Part shown: one piece after another, positions 16,601 to 24,787 of the stretch
Layout of the letters: each line of letters starts with the position of its first letter
Numbering within the stretch: the first letter of the stretch is position 1
Origin: Litoreibacter ponti
GTDB lineage: Bacteria > Pseudomonadota > Alphaproteobacteria > Rhodobacterales > Rhodobacteraceae
Reading direction: 5' to 3'
DNA length: 64,000 bases
Assembly (NCBI RefSeq): GCF_003054285.1
Contig: NZ_QBKS01000001.1
Coordinates: 62,001-126,000, forward strand
Notes under the pieces: generated by a model
Told to the model about the DNA's origin: nothing
The model's input: only the letters and a program-made list of their open reading frames with translations
The model's database searches: none
Made by a program: the position numbers and the translations under genes

Positions 16601-19600
16601 GGCAGAACACCTCCTGCAAAGTCTGCCGCATCGGCCGAGCCGCCGGACACCGCGAAATCCACAGTACTTGGATTAGTGATGTTGCCGTTGCGCGTGACCG
16701 TGAAGGTGAAGTCCGTGGTTCCGCTGTCGCCTTCATCCAGGCTTGGGGCGCCACTGATAGAGACCTGTGGCAGATCCGGCTCGATGATAACGACATCCTC
16801 GTCGGCAAAGCGCAAGGTTTCGACATCGACCGTGTTCACGGTTGCATCGAAGCCATTGGTCGAGCCGTTATTGTCGACAACCTCGGCGGTATTGCCGTTC
16901 ACCGTGATCGTGTAATCGGCGCGGTTGCCCTGGAAAACCGCAATGTCTGAGCCATCGCCGCCGTCGAAGTTGTTGGTGCCGGTGTCACTGACAAAGATGT
17001 CAGCGCCCGAGCCGCCGATGGCATTGCCGAAGCCCGTGATGTCGTCGCCCTGTGCAATCCCGCCGGACACCTGGTCGTTGCGCAGGTCGATGGTCACCCC
17101 AGCCGTATCGGTTTCGTAGGAAATCGTATCGCCGAATTGACCCGCGAAATCATCGAAGCTGTCGGAGGCCACGACCGTTTCGGTTGATGAAGTGCCGAAG
17201 AAACGCAAAGTCACGTTGTTGCCGGTCGTGATGCCGGAGAAATCGATGCGAACCGTGTCCGTGGTCGCGCCTGAAGTCCTCACGTCGAGTAACTGATTAT
17301 CACCCAGGGTGAAGTTCGACAGATCGATGTTCAGACCGTCGTAATTGCGCAAGGACAGGAACGCTCCGTTGGTGACTGCATTTCCCGACATCGTCACCGC
17401 GCCCAGATTGGCGACCTGGGCACCATCCATCGTCATGAAACCATTGTTAAGGAACTGAGTGGATTCGATCCCGGAGATTGTCGTGCCGACGATATTCGCA
17501 CTTTGTAGCGTCAGCGTATCGGTGCCGGTGCCGCCTACGATTGAGCTGTTCTGGAAGGTGAAGAAGACGTTGATCGTGTCGTCGTCGGCTCCGCCGTCGA
17601 GAATGCCCGAAGACGAGGTTGCGTTCAGGGTGTCATCGCCGTCGTTGCCGAAGACCTCATTGTTGCCAGCGCCGCCTTCGAGCAGGTCGTCGCCACCCCC
17701 GCCATTGATGATGTCATCGCCAGAGGCTCCGCTGATTTCATCGCGCGCATCAGTGCCGGTGATCGTCTCGTCGGCATTGCTGCCGTTGAAATCGATAAGG
17801 CCAGTGCCATTCACAGTCGCACCGGAGAAATCCACGGTGAGTGCGTCGCCCGTCGAAAAGAAGTTACCGGATCGAATATCAAGCTCTTGTCCGGTTTCGA
17901 GCACGAGGCCGCTGAAATCCGCGGTCTCGCCTGAATTGCCTGATAGCAGGAGGAAGCCGCCATTGGAGCTTGCCGAGCCCGTCAAGGTGAGCGTGCCGAG
18001 ATTGCCGATCTGGCTGGCATCAATGGTCATGAAGCCATTGTTGGTGAATTCTGTAGCCTCAATCCCTGCGATGGTCGTACCCACGAGACTGGCGCTTGAA
18101 AGGCGAAGCGTGTCCGTTCCGGTCCCACCATCGATAGAGCTGTTTTGGAAATTGGACGTGATAGAGATCGTATCATCGTCCGCGCCGCCGTCGAGCGTAC
18201 CCGTGGAGCTGCCGGTCGTATTCAGCGTGTCGTTCCCGGCACCGCCCGAAACATCATTGTTACCTGAACCGCCATCGAGAATGTCGTCGCCGCCACCGCC
18301 AGCCACGATGTCGTCGCCTCCGAAGGCATTGATTTCGTCGGCCGCGTTGGATCCGATGAATGTCTCGTTTGCGCTGCTTCCATCTAGATCAATCAGGCCT
18401 GTGCCAAGAACAGTCGTGCCGGATAGGTCGACGGTCAGAAGATCGTTGGTTCCAAAGAAATTGGACGTGCGAATATTAAGCTCTTGCCCATCATTGATGA
18501 TGAAGGCCCCAAGATCGGCGGTATCACCGGACGAGCCGGACAGGAGCAGAAAGCCGCCGGACGTGGCCGCATTGCCGGTCAGGATCGTCGTGCCAAGATT
18601 GGCGATCTGATCTGCATCAATCGTTTTGAAACTGTTGTTGGTGAACTCTGTAGCCTCGATGCCCGCGATAGTCGTCCCGACAAGCGAGGACGCCCCAATG
18701 CGTAATGTGTCGGTGCCAGTGCCGCCATCGATGGAGCTGTTCTGGAAGCTGCCATTGACTGTGATCGTGTCGTCATCGGCTCCACCGTCCAAAGTGCCTG
18801 TCGCAGTCGAAAACGATGTGATCTCGTCATTTCCGGCACCACCGAGGACCGAATTGTCGCCTGATCCGCCGTCAAGTAAGTCGTTGCCAGCGCCACCGGA
18901 GATCACGTCATCTCCGCCGGCGGCTGTGATTTCGTCCCCTGCACCAGAACCGATGACGGTCTCGTCCGCGTTGCTGCCATTGTAATCGATCAGGCCGGTG
19001 CCAAGAACTGTCGCAGCAGAAAAGTCCGAGGTCAGCGTTTCTCCGGTCCCAAAGAAATTGCTTACGCGGATGTCCAATTCCTGACCGTCGCCGATGGTCA
19101 GGCCGCTGAAATCAGCGGTTTCGCCGGAGGCGCCGGAAACAAGAAGGAAGCCTCCGTTTGTTGCCGCGAAGCCGGTGAGGCTCAGAGAGCCGAGGTTGGC
19201 AATCTGATCGGCATCAACGGTCATGAAGCCGTTATCGGCAAATTCGGTGGCTTCCACTCCGGCAATGGTCGTGCCCGCAAGATTTGCACTGGTCAATCGC
19301 AGGGTGTCCGTTCCGGTTCCGCCGTCAATAGTGCTGTTCTGGAAGGAGCTGTTGATTGTAATCGTGTCTTCATCGGCGCCCGCGTCGATGCTGCCGGTGG
19401 CCGTGGCCGCGGAATTGATCGTATCATTGCCGGAACCAGCCGTGATCGTGTTGTTGCCAGAGCCGCCGTCCAGAGCGTCGTCGCCAGAACCGCCCGAGAT
19501 GACGTCATTGCCACCCGCACCGGTGATCTGATCGTCACCGGTCGAGCCTGTGATCGTTTCGTCCGCGTTCCCGCCGTCATAATCAACGAAACCGGTGCCC

Positions 19601-20664
19601 AGAACTGTCGTGCCGGAAAAGTCTACTGTCAGAGCATCATTCGTGCCGAAGCCGGAATTAGAGCGGACTGTGACCTCCTCTCCATCCCCAATCGTCAGAT
19701 TGGAGAAATCAGCCGTATCACCAGACGCGCCCAGAAGGCTGAAAAATGCGCCGTTCGTCGATGCAAATCCGCTTAGGGATACTGCGCCTAGATTAATGAC
19801 TTGCTCCGCACCAATCGTCAGCGTTCCATTGTTCTCAAGTACGGTTGTCTCGAGGCCCGATAGTGTTGTGCCAGTCAGGTTCGCGCTTATCAGGAACAGT
19901 GAATCTGTGCCTGAGCCACCGGTGATCGTGCCGTTCTGAAAGCTGCCGGTTACTCTGATCGTATCGTTTTCAGCGCCACCATCGAGTGTTCCGGTCGCAG
20001 TCGTGCTCGAAATAAGTTCGTCATCTCCGGCACCACCAGAAACAGCATTGTTGCCAGAGCCGCCATTCAGCGTGTCATTCCCGCCAGCGCCATCAATGAT
20101 GTCATCGCCCGAGCTGCCGTTAATGATATCGTCGCCGCTTGTCCCGGTAACCGTCTCGTTCGCGCCACCACCGTTGAAAACGATACCCGCTGTGCTGGAG
20201 ACATTCGCGCCCGAGAAATCCACGGTCAGGTTGTCGCCGGAGAAAAAGCCGCTTGTGGTGCGAACGGTCAGGGTCTGGGTGCCTGTTAAAGTCAGTCCTG
20301 AAAAATCCGCGATATCTCCGGAATTGCCGACAAGGCTTAGGAATCCGCCGCTCGTCGAAGCGCTTCCGGTCAGAAGTATCGTTCCAAGATTGGCAATCTG
20401 ATCGGCTTCAATTGTCGTTGTGCCATTGGTTTCGAACTCGGTTTGTTCGATACCTGAAATCGTTGTTGCGGTTAAATTGGAGCCGGAAATCCGCAAAGTG
20501 TCGAAGCCGAGACCACCATCGATCAACCCGGTACTGGTTCCCGCAAGCCGAAATGCGCCAGAAATGGTCAGGATGTCGTCCGCACCCGTCCCTTCCAATT
20601 CAGTCAGAGTTCCGATGGCAACGCGGTCAGAGTTGTCAAGATTGGCCAAAGGCTTCACCCCCAA
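13603..20664 (-). CDS. Giant RTX / Calx-beta repeat protein (putative type I secreted adhesin)
   Basis: A 2353-residue acidic secreted protein. Residues about 1-1180 hold six copies of a roughly 200-residue unit. Each has a TTIxGIExTEFxNNGxxTI segment with ADQIANLG, and a glycine-aspartate cluster such as GGSGDDALDGGSGNN (hemolysin-type calcium-binding repeats). Residues about 1295-2235 hold eight Calx-beta domains, each with DEGDxGxTxFTFTVTRxG and ending in NDD. The C-terminus has a further RTX cluster and ends in ADAFEFV, matching type I secretion signals at the extreme C-terminus. No signal peptide is seen. The start is uncertain: no in-frame ATG exists, so TTG at 20664 or GTG at 20658 are the candidates. 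No type I exporter gene is in the window. Confidence 0.9.
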   Translation of the reverse strand: MGVKPLANLDNSDRVAIGTLTELEGTGADDILTISGAFRLAGTSTGLIDGGLGFDTLRISGSNLTATTISGIEQTEFETNGTTTIEADQIANLGTILLTGSASTSGGFLSLVGNSGDIADFSGLTLTGTQTLTVRTTSGFFSGDNLTVDFSGANVSSTAGIVFNGGGANETVTGTSGDDIINGSSGDDIIDGAGGNDTLNGGSGNNAVSGGAGDDELISSTTATGTLDGGAENDTIRVTGSFQNGTITGGSGTDSLFLISANLTGTTLSGLETTVLENNGTLTIGAEQVINLGAVSLSGFASTNGAFFSLLGASGDTADFSNLTIGDGEEVTVRSNSGFGTNDALTVDFSGTTVLGTGFVDYDGGNADETITGSTGDDQITGAGGNDVISGGSGDDALDGGSGNNTITAGSGNDTINSAATATGSIDAGADEDTITINSSFQNSTIDGGTGTDTLRLTSANLAGTTIAGVEATEFADNGFMTVDADQIANLGSLSLTGFAATNGGFLLVSGASGETADFSGLTIGDGQELDIRVSNFFGTGETLTSDFSAATVLGTGLIDYNGSNADETVIGSGAGDEITAAGGDDVISGGAGNDLLDGGSGDNSVLGGAGNDEITSFSTATGTLDGGADDDTITVNGSFQNSSIDGGTGTDTLRIGASSLVGTTIAGIEATEFTNNSFKTIDADQIANLGTTILTGNAATSGGFLLLSGSSGDTADLGAFIINDGQELNIRTSNFFGTNDLLTVDLSGTTVLGTGLIDLDGSSANETFIGSNAADEINAFGGDDIVAGGGGDDILDGGSGNNDVSGGAGNDTLNTTGSSTGTLDGGADDDTISITSNFQNSSIDGGTGTDTLRLSSASLVGTTIAGIEATEFTNNGFMTIDASQIGNLGTLTLTGSASSNGGFLLLSGNSGETADFSGLVLETGQELDIRSGNFFSTGDALTVDFSGATVNGTGLIDFNGSNADETITGTDARDEISGASGDDIINGGGGDDLLEGGAGNNEVFGNDGDDTLNATSSSGILDGGADDDTINVFFTFQNSSIVGGTGTDTLTLQSANIVGTTISGIESTQFLNNGFMTMDGAQVANLGAVTMSGNAVTNGAFLSLRNYDGLNIDLSNFTLGDNQLLDVRTSGATTDTVRIDFSGITTGNNVTLRFFGTSSTETVVASDSFDDFAGQFGDTISYETDTAGVTIDLRNDQVSGGIAQGDDITGFGNAIGGSGADIFVSDTGTNNFDGGDGSDIAVFQGNRADYTITVNGNTAEVVDNNGSTNGFDATVNTVDVETLRFADEDVVIIEPDLPQVSISGAPSLDEGDSGTTDFTFTVTRNGNITNPSTVDFAVSGGSADAADFAGGVLPSGTVSFAAGEMEQTITIQVAGDTEINEGNETFEVTLSNAVDSEIVGGGTAIGTIRDDDPLDRFFVDDPDAQQEGNTGDTTTFTFTVTRTGELSGTSTVDYNFNFGSVNADDFVGGVIPAGGTLTFAAGETEQTVSVDIAGDVIAENDEIIRMNLTNATDATIADSIGFASVLNDDSFEPTLTIADAGTQDEGDSGATTYNFVVTRTGDLSNPTTVDFDFNFGSVNAADFVGGTLPAPGTLTFGAGVSEQTISVQIAGDTEVESNEVIRVNLSNANNGQIADSVAFGFVTNDDTPPPTISIAAAADQNEGDAGTTDYTFTLTRSGDLTGTSSVDFAAVGGTVNADDFVGGVLPSGTLTFAAGESTADITVQIAGDTDVEANESIRLVISNPTDATLINTVAFGGVLNDDTPPPALSLGNATSANEGNTGTTDFVFEVTRTGDLSEASSATFAVQATGGVSADDFVGGVLPTGTVSFAAGESTADIIIQVAGDTDFEADEQIILRLSDPLGAVLSDDTGVATILNDDAAPLPTISISDAPAFDEGDTGSTDVTFTLTRGGDLSQASSVDFSVSGGVNGDDFVGGILPSGTVTFAVGESTASITVSVAGDTDIEGAESLAVVLSNPTNAVIIDDTGSTIVQNDDVPPPVLSIAPAATQDEGDAGATTFTFTVARTGSLSEASSVDFAASGGTVDAADFVGGVLPSGTLTFAPGQSEATISVDIAGDTDVEADEQISILLSNATGATILNGVGTATVANDDVVVVPPPTLSISDADTQSEGDAGATTFTFTVTRSGDLSDASSVTFGAVDGTVNADDFVGGVLPAGVLAFGEGQSEATITVSIAGDTDVEADEIIRLELLSAENATILDRAGVATVTNDDVAAKPEIVGTEGRDFLRGTDDGEIIRSLGGSYDRMIGGGGEDEFVFGAETNNGIRERDVIMDYEVGVDSIVLEAGTTIGSIRETSSQVVIFLDGDRDAIYVRGDGVTADNLTILSADAFEFV
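13960..16790 (-). repeat. Eight Calx-beta coding repeats, about 350 bp each
   Basis: Within the giant gene, eight successive units encode Calx-beta domains, recognised at DNA level by recurring blocks for ADDFVGGVLPSGTLTFAAGES and for the NDD end. Copies are similar but not identical. Calx-beta domains bind calcium and give extended rigid stalks in surface proteins. Confidence 0.85.
17440..20500 (-). repeat. Six about 600-bp coding repeats in the N-terminal part of the RTX protein
   Basis: The segment coding for TTIxGIExTEF recurs near 20470, 19865, 19270, 18675, 18070 and 17475, a period of about 595-605 bases (about 200 residues). The middle copies are most alike, as expected from repeat expansion by recombination. 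Each unit pairs a beta-solenoid-like stretch with a short RTX calcium-binding cluster. Confidence 0.82.
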
Positions 20665-20934
20665 AACAAGGCGAGAGAACCTGGCAAGACTTTGAATTAA
20701 ATAATTATATCGACCCCAACTATACGAGCCGATCCCACCAGTTACATCTCGCGAACAAATTGCGAATAGTTAACGGTCACAGAATCCTGACGTTGAGTCA
20801 ACGGATTCGTATTCGCAGTGAAAACTCAGATTAAAATTTCACTTTGAATTCGGGTGCATAGGGACACGAATTTTTTACGCGCGAGACCTGGTTGAGTTGG
20901 CGCTTGCAGCGAATGGCCATTCTGACCTGCCAAC
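20665..20934. other. AT-richer upstream region of RTX gene
   Basis: The DNA before the giant gene is visibly AT-richer than its surroundings (for example AATTAAATAATTATAT near 20695) and should contain its promoter. The gene frame stays open upstream without an ATG. No other feature is recognised. Confidence 0.4.
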
Positions 20935-21430
20935 AAACTGCGCGGTCTCGCAAAGTGGTCCCTCGATCCGGATAAAATGACTGTCTTTTGCCAGACTGTC
21001 AGAACGGGGCAACGACGAGGTCTTGATCTGCCCGCAATTGGTGGCCGTCGTGAGGTCTGTGAGTGTTGTATCTCGGTCTGACCAAGGCGGTGCGAAATGA
21101 CACTGGTGAATTGCGCTCGGTGCGATATGTCGAACGCCTTCTGTGTCTCGATCAGCGAGCCAATCTGGTTGAGCTTGACCAGCAATGCGACCGCACAGCC
21201 CTTGGCGATCCCATCCGCGAAATGCTCAGGATTGGTTGCAAAACGATCGTCGCCCTCAAGCTGACCCTTGCTGTAGATCTTTTCAGTCGAGAGTCTCCAG
21301 CCGTCCTCACCCATTCCGTTATTGATGCTGGTGACGGGGTAATTGAGGACCAGTTTGTAAAGTAAGAGAGCGTTTCCTCGGATCTGAGCGAGGTGCCTTG
21401 CCCCATGATTACGTGTTTGCGATCCATAAT
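20935..21430 (-). pseudogene. Enolase relic (C-terminal third, frameshifted)
   Basis: Reading the minus strand in three frames gives consecutive enolase segments: HVIMGQGTSLRSEETLSYF (about 21410-21355), then LLLYKLVLNYPVTSINNGMG, EDGW, QLEGDDRFATNPEHFADGI, LVKLNQIGSLIETQKAFDIS and SHRLGQTEI, then after another frame change LTTATNCGQIKTSSLPRSDS and LAKDSHFIRIEGPL. These follow enolase order (SIEDGMAEDDW, LVGDDLFVTNP, LVKVNQIGTLSE, SHRSGET, TNCGQIKTGSxSRSDR). At least two frameshifts and loss of the N-terminal two thirds make it non-functional. A functional eno is expected elsewhere. From 21431 to 21622 no gene is seen. Confidence 0.85.
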
Positions 21431-21622
21431 ATATTCCGTGGGACCACACGAGTTCCCTCATTCCCATGTCGATGGCGCTCTACAGGACCTTCGTTGAGCA
21501 TGGCCATTAGCCCTTTGTCTTCGCACGCACCTTTCCCGCTATCGAAAATACCTTCTTGTATGTTTTCCTTGTCGTAGAGCATACAAAAAGGTATGAAAAT
21601 TCGAAAGGCGGGAGAATCGACC

Positions 21623-21994
21623 ATGGATCATATCGTTTTCGGGGCTGCTGGCGGGATTGCTGCCATCTGGCTAATCGTTCACGTCTTCGTCGGCGGGAGA
21701 GAGATTGCACGACCATTTGTTGCGGCAACGGAATTGGCGCCGGTTGTGAAACACACGCAGTACCTCTGCTGGCATTTCACGACAGTGGCCATCGCCTGCA
21801 TGGCGGCGTTCTTCGGGATTGCGTCAATGACCGGGCTGGCGGCCTACGCCGTCGCTGCGACGGCGCTGGCCTTGGGCTTCTGTGTTGTCGGCATTGGTCT
21901 GGTCGCCGTGCTCGGCGAGGCACATACCCGTTTGCCGCAAGGCTGGCTTTTTCTGCCGGTGGCGGGATTGGGCCTGGCGGGGCTCGCAATATGA
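21623..21994 (+). CDS. Small integral membrane protein
   Basis: A 123-residue protein with four predicted membrane helices (for example GIAAIWLIVHVFV, HFTTVAIACMAAFFGIA, AVAATALALGFCVVGIGLVAV, LPVAGLGLAGLAI). The ATG at 21623 follows GGGAG. Its stop overlaps the start of the TetR gene (ATGA), so the two are coupled. Function unknown; the TetR partner suggests a membrane protein controlled by, or sensing with, that regulator. Confidence 0.75.
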   Translation: MDHIVFGAAGGIAAIWLIVHVFVGGREIARPFVAATELAPVVKHTQYLCWHFTTVAIACMAAFFGIASMTGLAAYAVAATALALGFCVVGIGLVAVLGEAHTRLPQGWLFLPVAGLGLAGLAI

Positions 21995-22557
21995 AGAAGC
22001 CTCGGTTCAGCAAAAAGGATTGGATCACGCTTGGCCTTTCGGAACTGTCCGGCAAGGGCTGTGATGCGATCAAGCTGGAAGCGATCTGCAAAGCTGCGGG
22101 GCTGACGCGAGGATCGTTCTACCATCACTTCGACGACCACGAGAGTTTTCTGACCGGACTTGCCGAGCACTGGTTGAAAGTCCAGACGGAAGACGTCGCC
22201 GCTGTCATTGACGCGGATGACCCTGCGAAAGACCGAAGCGAGGCGCTGACCCGGGCGGCCATGGAAATCGATTATAAGTTGGAGCTTGGCATCCGGGAAT
22301 TAGGGCGGCGACTGCCAGCGGTGCGAAAAGTCATACGTCAGGCAGACACAGTCCGACTGGAGGTGGTGAGCCAACTCTATAAGGCGCGTTTCGGGCTTGA
22401 TGCGGGCGCGGCCGATCAGTTCGCATATCTCGAGTACGCGGCCTTCAGCGGCATCATATTGCTGAACCCAGACATATCGGCGAAGCGGCAAAGGGCCTTG
22501 GCTGATCTCTTCGACCGAACATTGACGAAGGCACTATCAGGGGAAGAGGTCAAATGA
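21991..22557 (+). CDS. TetR/AcrR-family transcriptional regulator
   Basis: A 188-residue regulator. The N-terminal helix-turn-helix is residues about 8-50 with IKLEAICKAAGLTRGSFYHH, the characteristic TetR recognition helix ending in FYHHF. The C-terminal helical ligand domain contains EIDYKLELGIRELGRRLPAV and an aromatic-rich region FAYLEYAAFSGII. Start ATG overlaps the upstream membrane protein gene by four bases. No obvious palindromic operator is seen nearby. Confidence 0.88.
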   Translation: MKKPRFSKKDWITLGLSELSGKGCDAIKLEAICKAAGLTRGSFYHHFDDHESFLTGLAEHWLKVQTEDVAAVIDADDPAKDRSEALTRAAMEIDYKLELGIRELGRRLPAVRKVIRQADTVRLEVVSQLYKARFGLDAGAADQFAYLEYAAFSGIILLNPDISAKRQRALADLFDRTLTKALSGEEVK

Positions 22558-22689
22558 GACGTCTACTAGGTGCTCTTTGGCAGCTTGAGTTTTCGCGAAA
22601 TCTGTCCCGTCAGGCGGGCGTCCGGATCGGTCGGCGGGATCATTGCTCGGAGGGGGCAGCTACGAAACCGCGCATCGGGTGCGGGCACG

Positions 22690-22845
22690 AATTGGATCTG
22701 TCTTTCGCCGCGGTGCGCCGCATGGGCTACGCAGGCGATGCAATAACCGACCATGGCTTTCGTGCATCCGTTTTAACTCTTGCGAATGAAGACGGCCTTT
22801 GGAACCCTGACGCCATCGAGCGCGCCTTATACAGTTACGTTTCGC
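22690..22845 (+). pseudogene. Tyrosine-integrase relic (C-terminal fragment)
   Basis: In the frame that begins just inside the tetR end, residues read AVRRMGYAGDAITDHGFRAS, VLTLANEDGLWNPDAIERAL. This matches the catalytic domain of P4-type integrases (LRRLGYxxxxMTxHGFRAMxSTLLNExGWxxDAIERxLAH), including the HGFR box. The upstream about 130 bases of the same frame (MRRLLGALWQLEF...) do not match an integrase and may be the truncated start of another gene. The nucleophile tyrosine region is lost. It lies immediately before the two DUF4123 modules, which suggests they arrived on a mobile element. Confidence 0.8.
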
Positions 22846-23012
22846 CTCTTGCGCAGAGGCGCCTGTGCGGCTGCTATGAACACGCAACATTTGGATCATA
22901 AAACAGGCATCGGCTGCAAAGATCACATATCCGCTTTCCTTCCTAACTGGCGGTTTACAGGCAAGATTTTCACACATACGCTCAGGGAATTGATGGCCAA
23001 TTTGATTAGATA

Positions 23013-23948
23013 ATGCTCCAAACAGCTCCGAGTGAAATTTCGGCTTGGCCCTTCTCGCAAATCGAGCCAAACGCACCTTTTGCTAAATTGGATTCGCGTG
23101 TATCCGTGGCGCCGAATCTTTGGGAAGATCGTCTGTTCGGGTCGGCACCAGAACCGGTTTATGCGGTCCTTGATGGCGCTCTTTTGCCCGGTTTATCCGA
23201 TGCCCTGGCGCTTCACGGGGAGCGAGCCAGATGTCTATTCAACAACTCGGCAGCCCGGGATTTCGAAGAAACTGCGCCTTGGCTCTTTCAGCTCCAGCAA
23301 GATTGCAAATTCAGCCAATCCTTATTCGTTAGGGACCCGGACAAGAACGTGCCGTGGCATCGTTGGGGCCGGGATGGCTACGTTTTGGTGCAGTGCGATT
23401 TCGGCCTCGACGCATTGCGCCACCACCTTAGGAAGCACACCCGCATCCAAGACGCTTCGCGAAAATGGTACCTGTACAGGTTCTGGGATCCTCGGCTCAT
23501 GACCTACGTCGTAGCCGATTTTCAGCACACTCAATGGACACCTTCGGTCTGGAAGATCCCTCGCGGTGGAAAAATACACTGGTTCGATAGAGATGTGCTT
23601 CGCACAATGAGTGTTTCCAAGTCGGAGCCTGCGAACAATGTTGATCATCAAGTATTTGACGCGCTGGCGCGCTACGGATTTTGGATTGAAGCGGGCAGGG
23701 TCTGGGATGAAAGCGGGCGCGGGCTGGAAGGGCGCCAAGAGTTTCAGCTTTTGGTCATCCGATTTTGCGAAACTGCGGGATTTCAGGGCGCCTTGGCGAT
23801 CGAGCATGCGGCAATCGCCTTGCTGCTGTGCCCGCCAGAGGTGCTGATCGAACGGTACCGGGAGCGTCTGCCGGTTCGTGATCCGCTTCGCGCACAAAGC
23901 GTTGCAACGTCAATGTCGAAATACGCACTTCGCAAGGGATCCAAATAA
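23013..23948 (+). CDS. DUF4123 protein, putative T6SS effector adaptor (module 1)
   Basis: A 311-residue soluble protein. The DUF4123 pattern is seen in order: VYAVLDGALLPGLSDAL (about 50), CLFNNSAARDFEETAPWLFQL (about 75-95), WGRDGYVLVQCDFGLDALRHH and LRKHTRIQDASRKWYLYRFW followed by DPR (about 115-165), where RFWDPR is the most characteristic motif. DUF4123 proteins (Tap/TEC type) are known to load effectors onto VgrG in type VI secretion. The stop overlaps the next ATG by one base, so it is coupled to the unknown protein at 23948. No strong ribosome site is seen. It is the first of three such adaptors in the window. Confidence 0.85.
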   Translation: MLQTAPSEISAWPFSQIEPNAPFAKLDSRVSVAPNLWEDRLFGSAPEPVYAVLDGALLPGLSDALALHGERARCLFNNSAARDFEETAPWLFQLQQDCKFSQSLFVRDPDKNVPWHRWGRDGYVLVQCDFGLDALRHHLRKHTRIQDASRKWYLYRFWDPRLMTYVVADFQHTQWTPSVWKIPRGGKIHWFDRDVLRTMSVSKSEPANNVDHQVFDALARYGFWIEAGRVWDESGRGLEGRQEFQLLVIRFCETAGFQGALAIEHAAIALLLCPPEVLIERYRERLPVRDPLRAQSVATSMSKYALRKGSK

Positions 23949-24787
23949 TGGCTGGATCGATCCGAGACATAATTAACCAGCAAGATGATGAGATCTACGA
24001 TCGGTTCGACTCCTATCTTCCTGTTTTCGAAGAAGAGGTCGAAAGATACGCGGCAAGCAATGGGCTAGTTCCGGGCGGAGGCAGTCCCGAGGTGGCTCAA
24101 TGCAGTGCTCAATATTTTCCGACACAGCCCAGCAATAGTACAAAATTCTATGCTCTCGAAATCAGCGTCTACATCAATGGGTCCGGCGTACAGGGCGGAC
24201 ATCCGACCAATCCAACCAATGGGGCCGCGCGTTTGCCGACTGCGGCAGAGCTGGATCGGAACCTGATCCGATCGGCCAGCCCACAGAATACTCGAATACA
24301 AATTAGTCTCGATGCGCGGAGCACCTTTTGTCAGATACACCGTGTGCGGGAGAGAGCGTTAGAAGGAAACCAGCGGTTTTTGCCCTGTGACCATTCGCAA
24401 AAGTATTACATCAGGCTGATGTCCGATACGTATGTCGGCGATTCCGGGGACTATATCCGGGGCTATTGGGTCGCCGAAGGGCTTGACCCGGATCACCCGT
24501 CCTTGATCAACGAGGCGAACGCCAACGCCTATGGCAACTCTCTTGGTCGCCCGGTCGCAAGGAGCGGTCCGGGCACAGGACAGTTTGCACCTGATACGAC
24601 CGAAATGGTCACTTGCCGGAATTTTCTCTATACTGGTCCACTCTTGGACGGGGATGAACAAACCATAGATAGACTTCTCGTGGAGATGGAAACGCGTGGG
24701 GTGACTTACAACGGACAGCAAATCGCCCCAAGCCACCGTCGTACAGGATATAACAACTTGATTTTTGAGCAGATATGGTACGATTGA
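23948..24787 (+). CDS. Unknown protein, candidate T6SS cargo (module 1)
   Basis: A 279-residue soluble protein that I do not recognise. It has no signal peptide and no membrane helix. Visible features are an acidic N-terminal helix (DDEIYDRFDSYLPVFEEEVE), a beta-rich middle with STKFYALEISVYINGSG and RIQISLDARSTFCQIHRVRE, and the tail NNLIFEQIWYD. It is coupled at both ends: its ATG overlaps the DUF4123 stop and its last 13 bases overlap the start of an exported protein. By analogy with adaptor-effector-immunity cassettes it could be an effector; that is inference from position only. Confidence 0.6.
   Translation: MAGSIRDIINQQDDEIYDRFDSYLPVFEEEVERYAASNGLVPGGGSPEVAQCSAQYFPTQPSNSTKFYALEISVYINGSGVQGGHPTNPTNGAARLPTAAELDRNLIRSASPQNTRIQISLDARSTFCQIHRVRERALEGNQRFLPCDHSQKYYIRLMSDTYVGDSGDYIRGYWVAEGLDPDHPSLINEANANAYGNSLGRPVARSGPGTGQFAPDTTEMVTCRNFLYTGPLLDGDEQTIDRLLVEMETRGVTYNGQQIAPSHRRTGYNNLIFEQIWYD

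Noticed and set aside
14336..18610. Long plus-strand open frames (439 and 383 residues) opposite the RTX gene
   Set aside because: They are Pro/Ser/Thr/Val-rich mirror images of the Gly/Asp/Thr repeats on the minus strand, have no known domain and no start signals; the minus-strand protein is clearly the real gene.
14000..20500. CRISPR array
   Set aside because: The repeats here are long coding repeats of 350 and 600 bases. No short, evenly spaced repeats with unique spacers were seen anywhere in the window.
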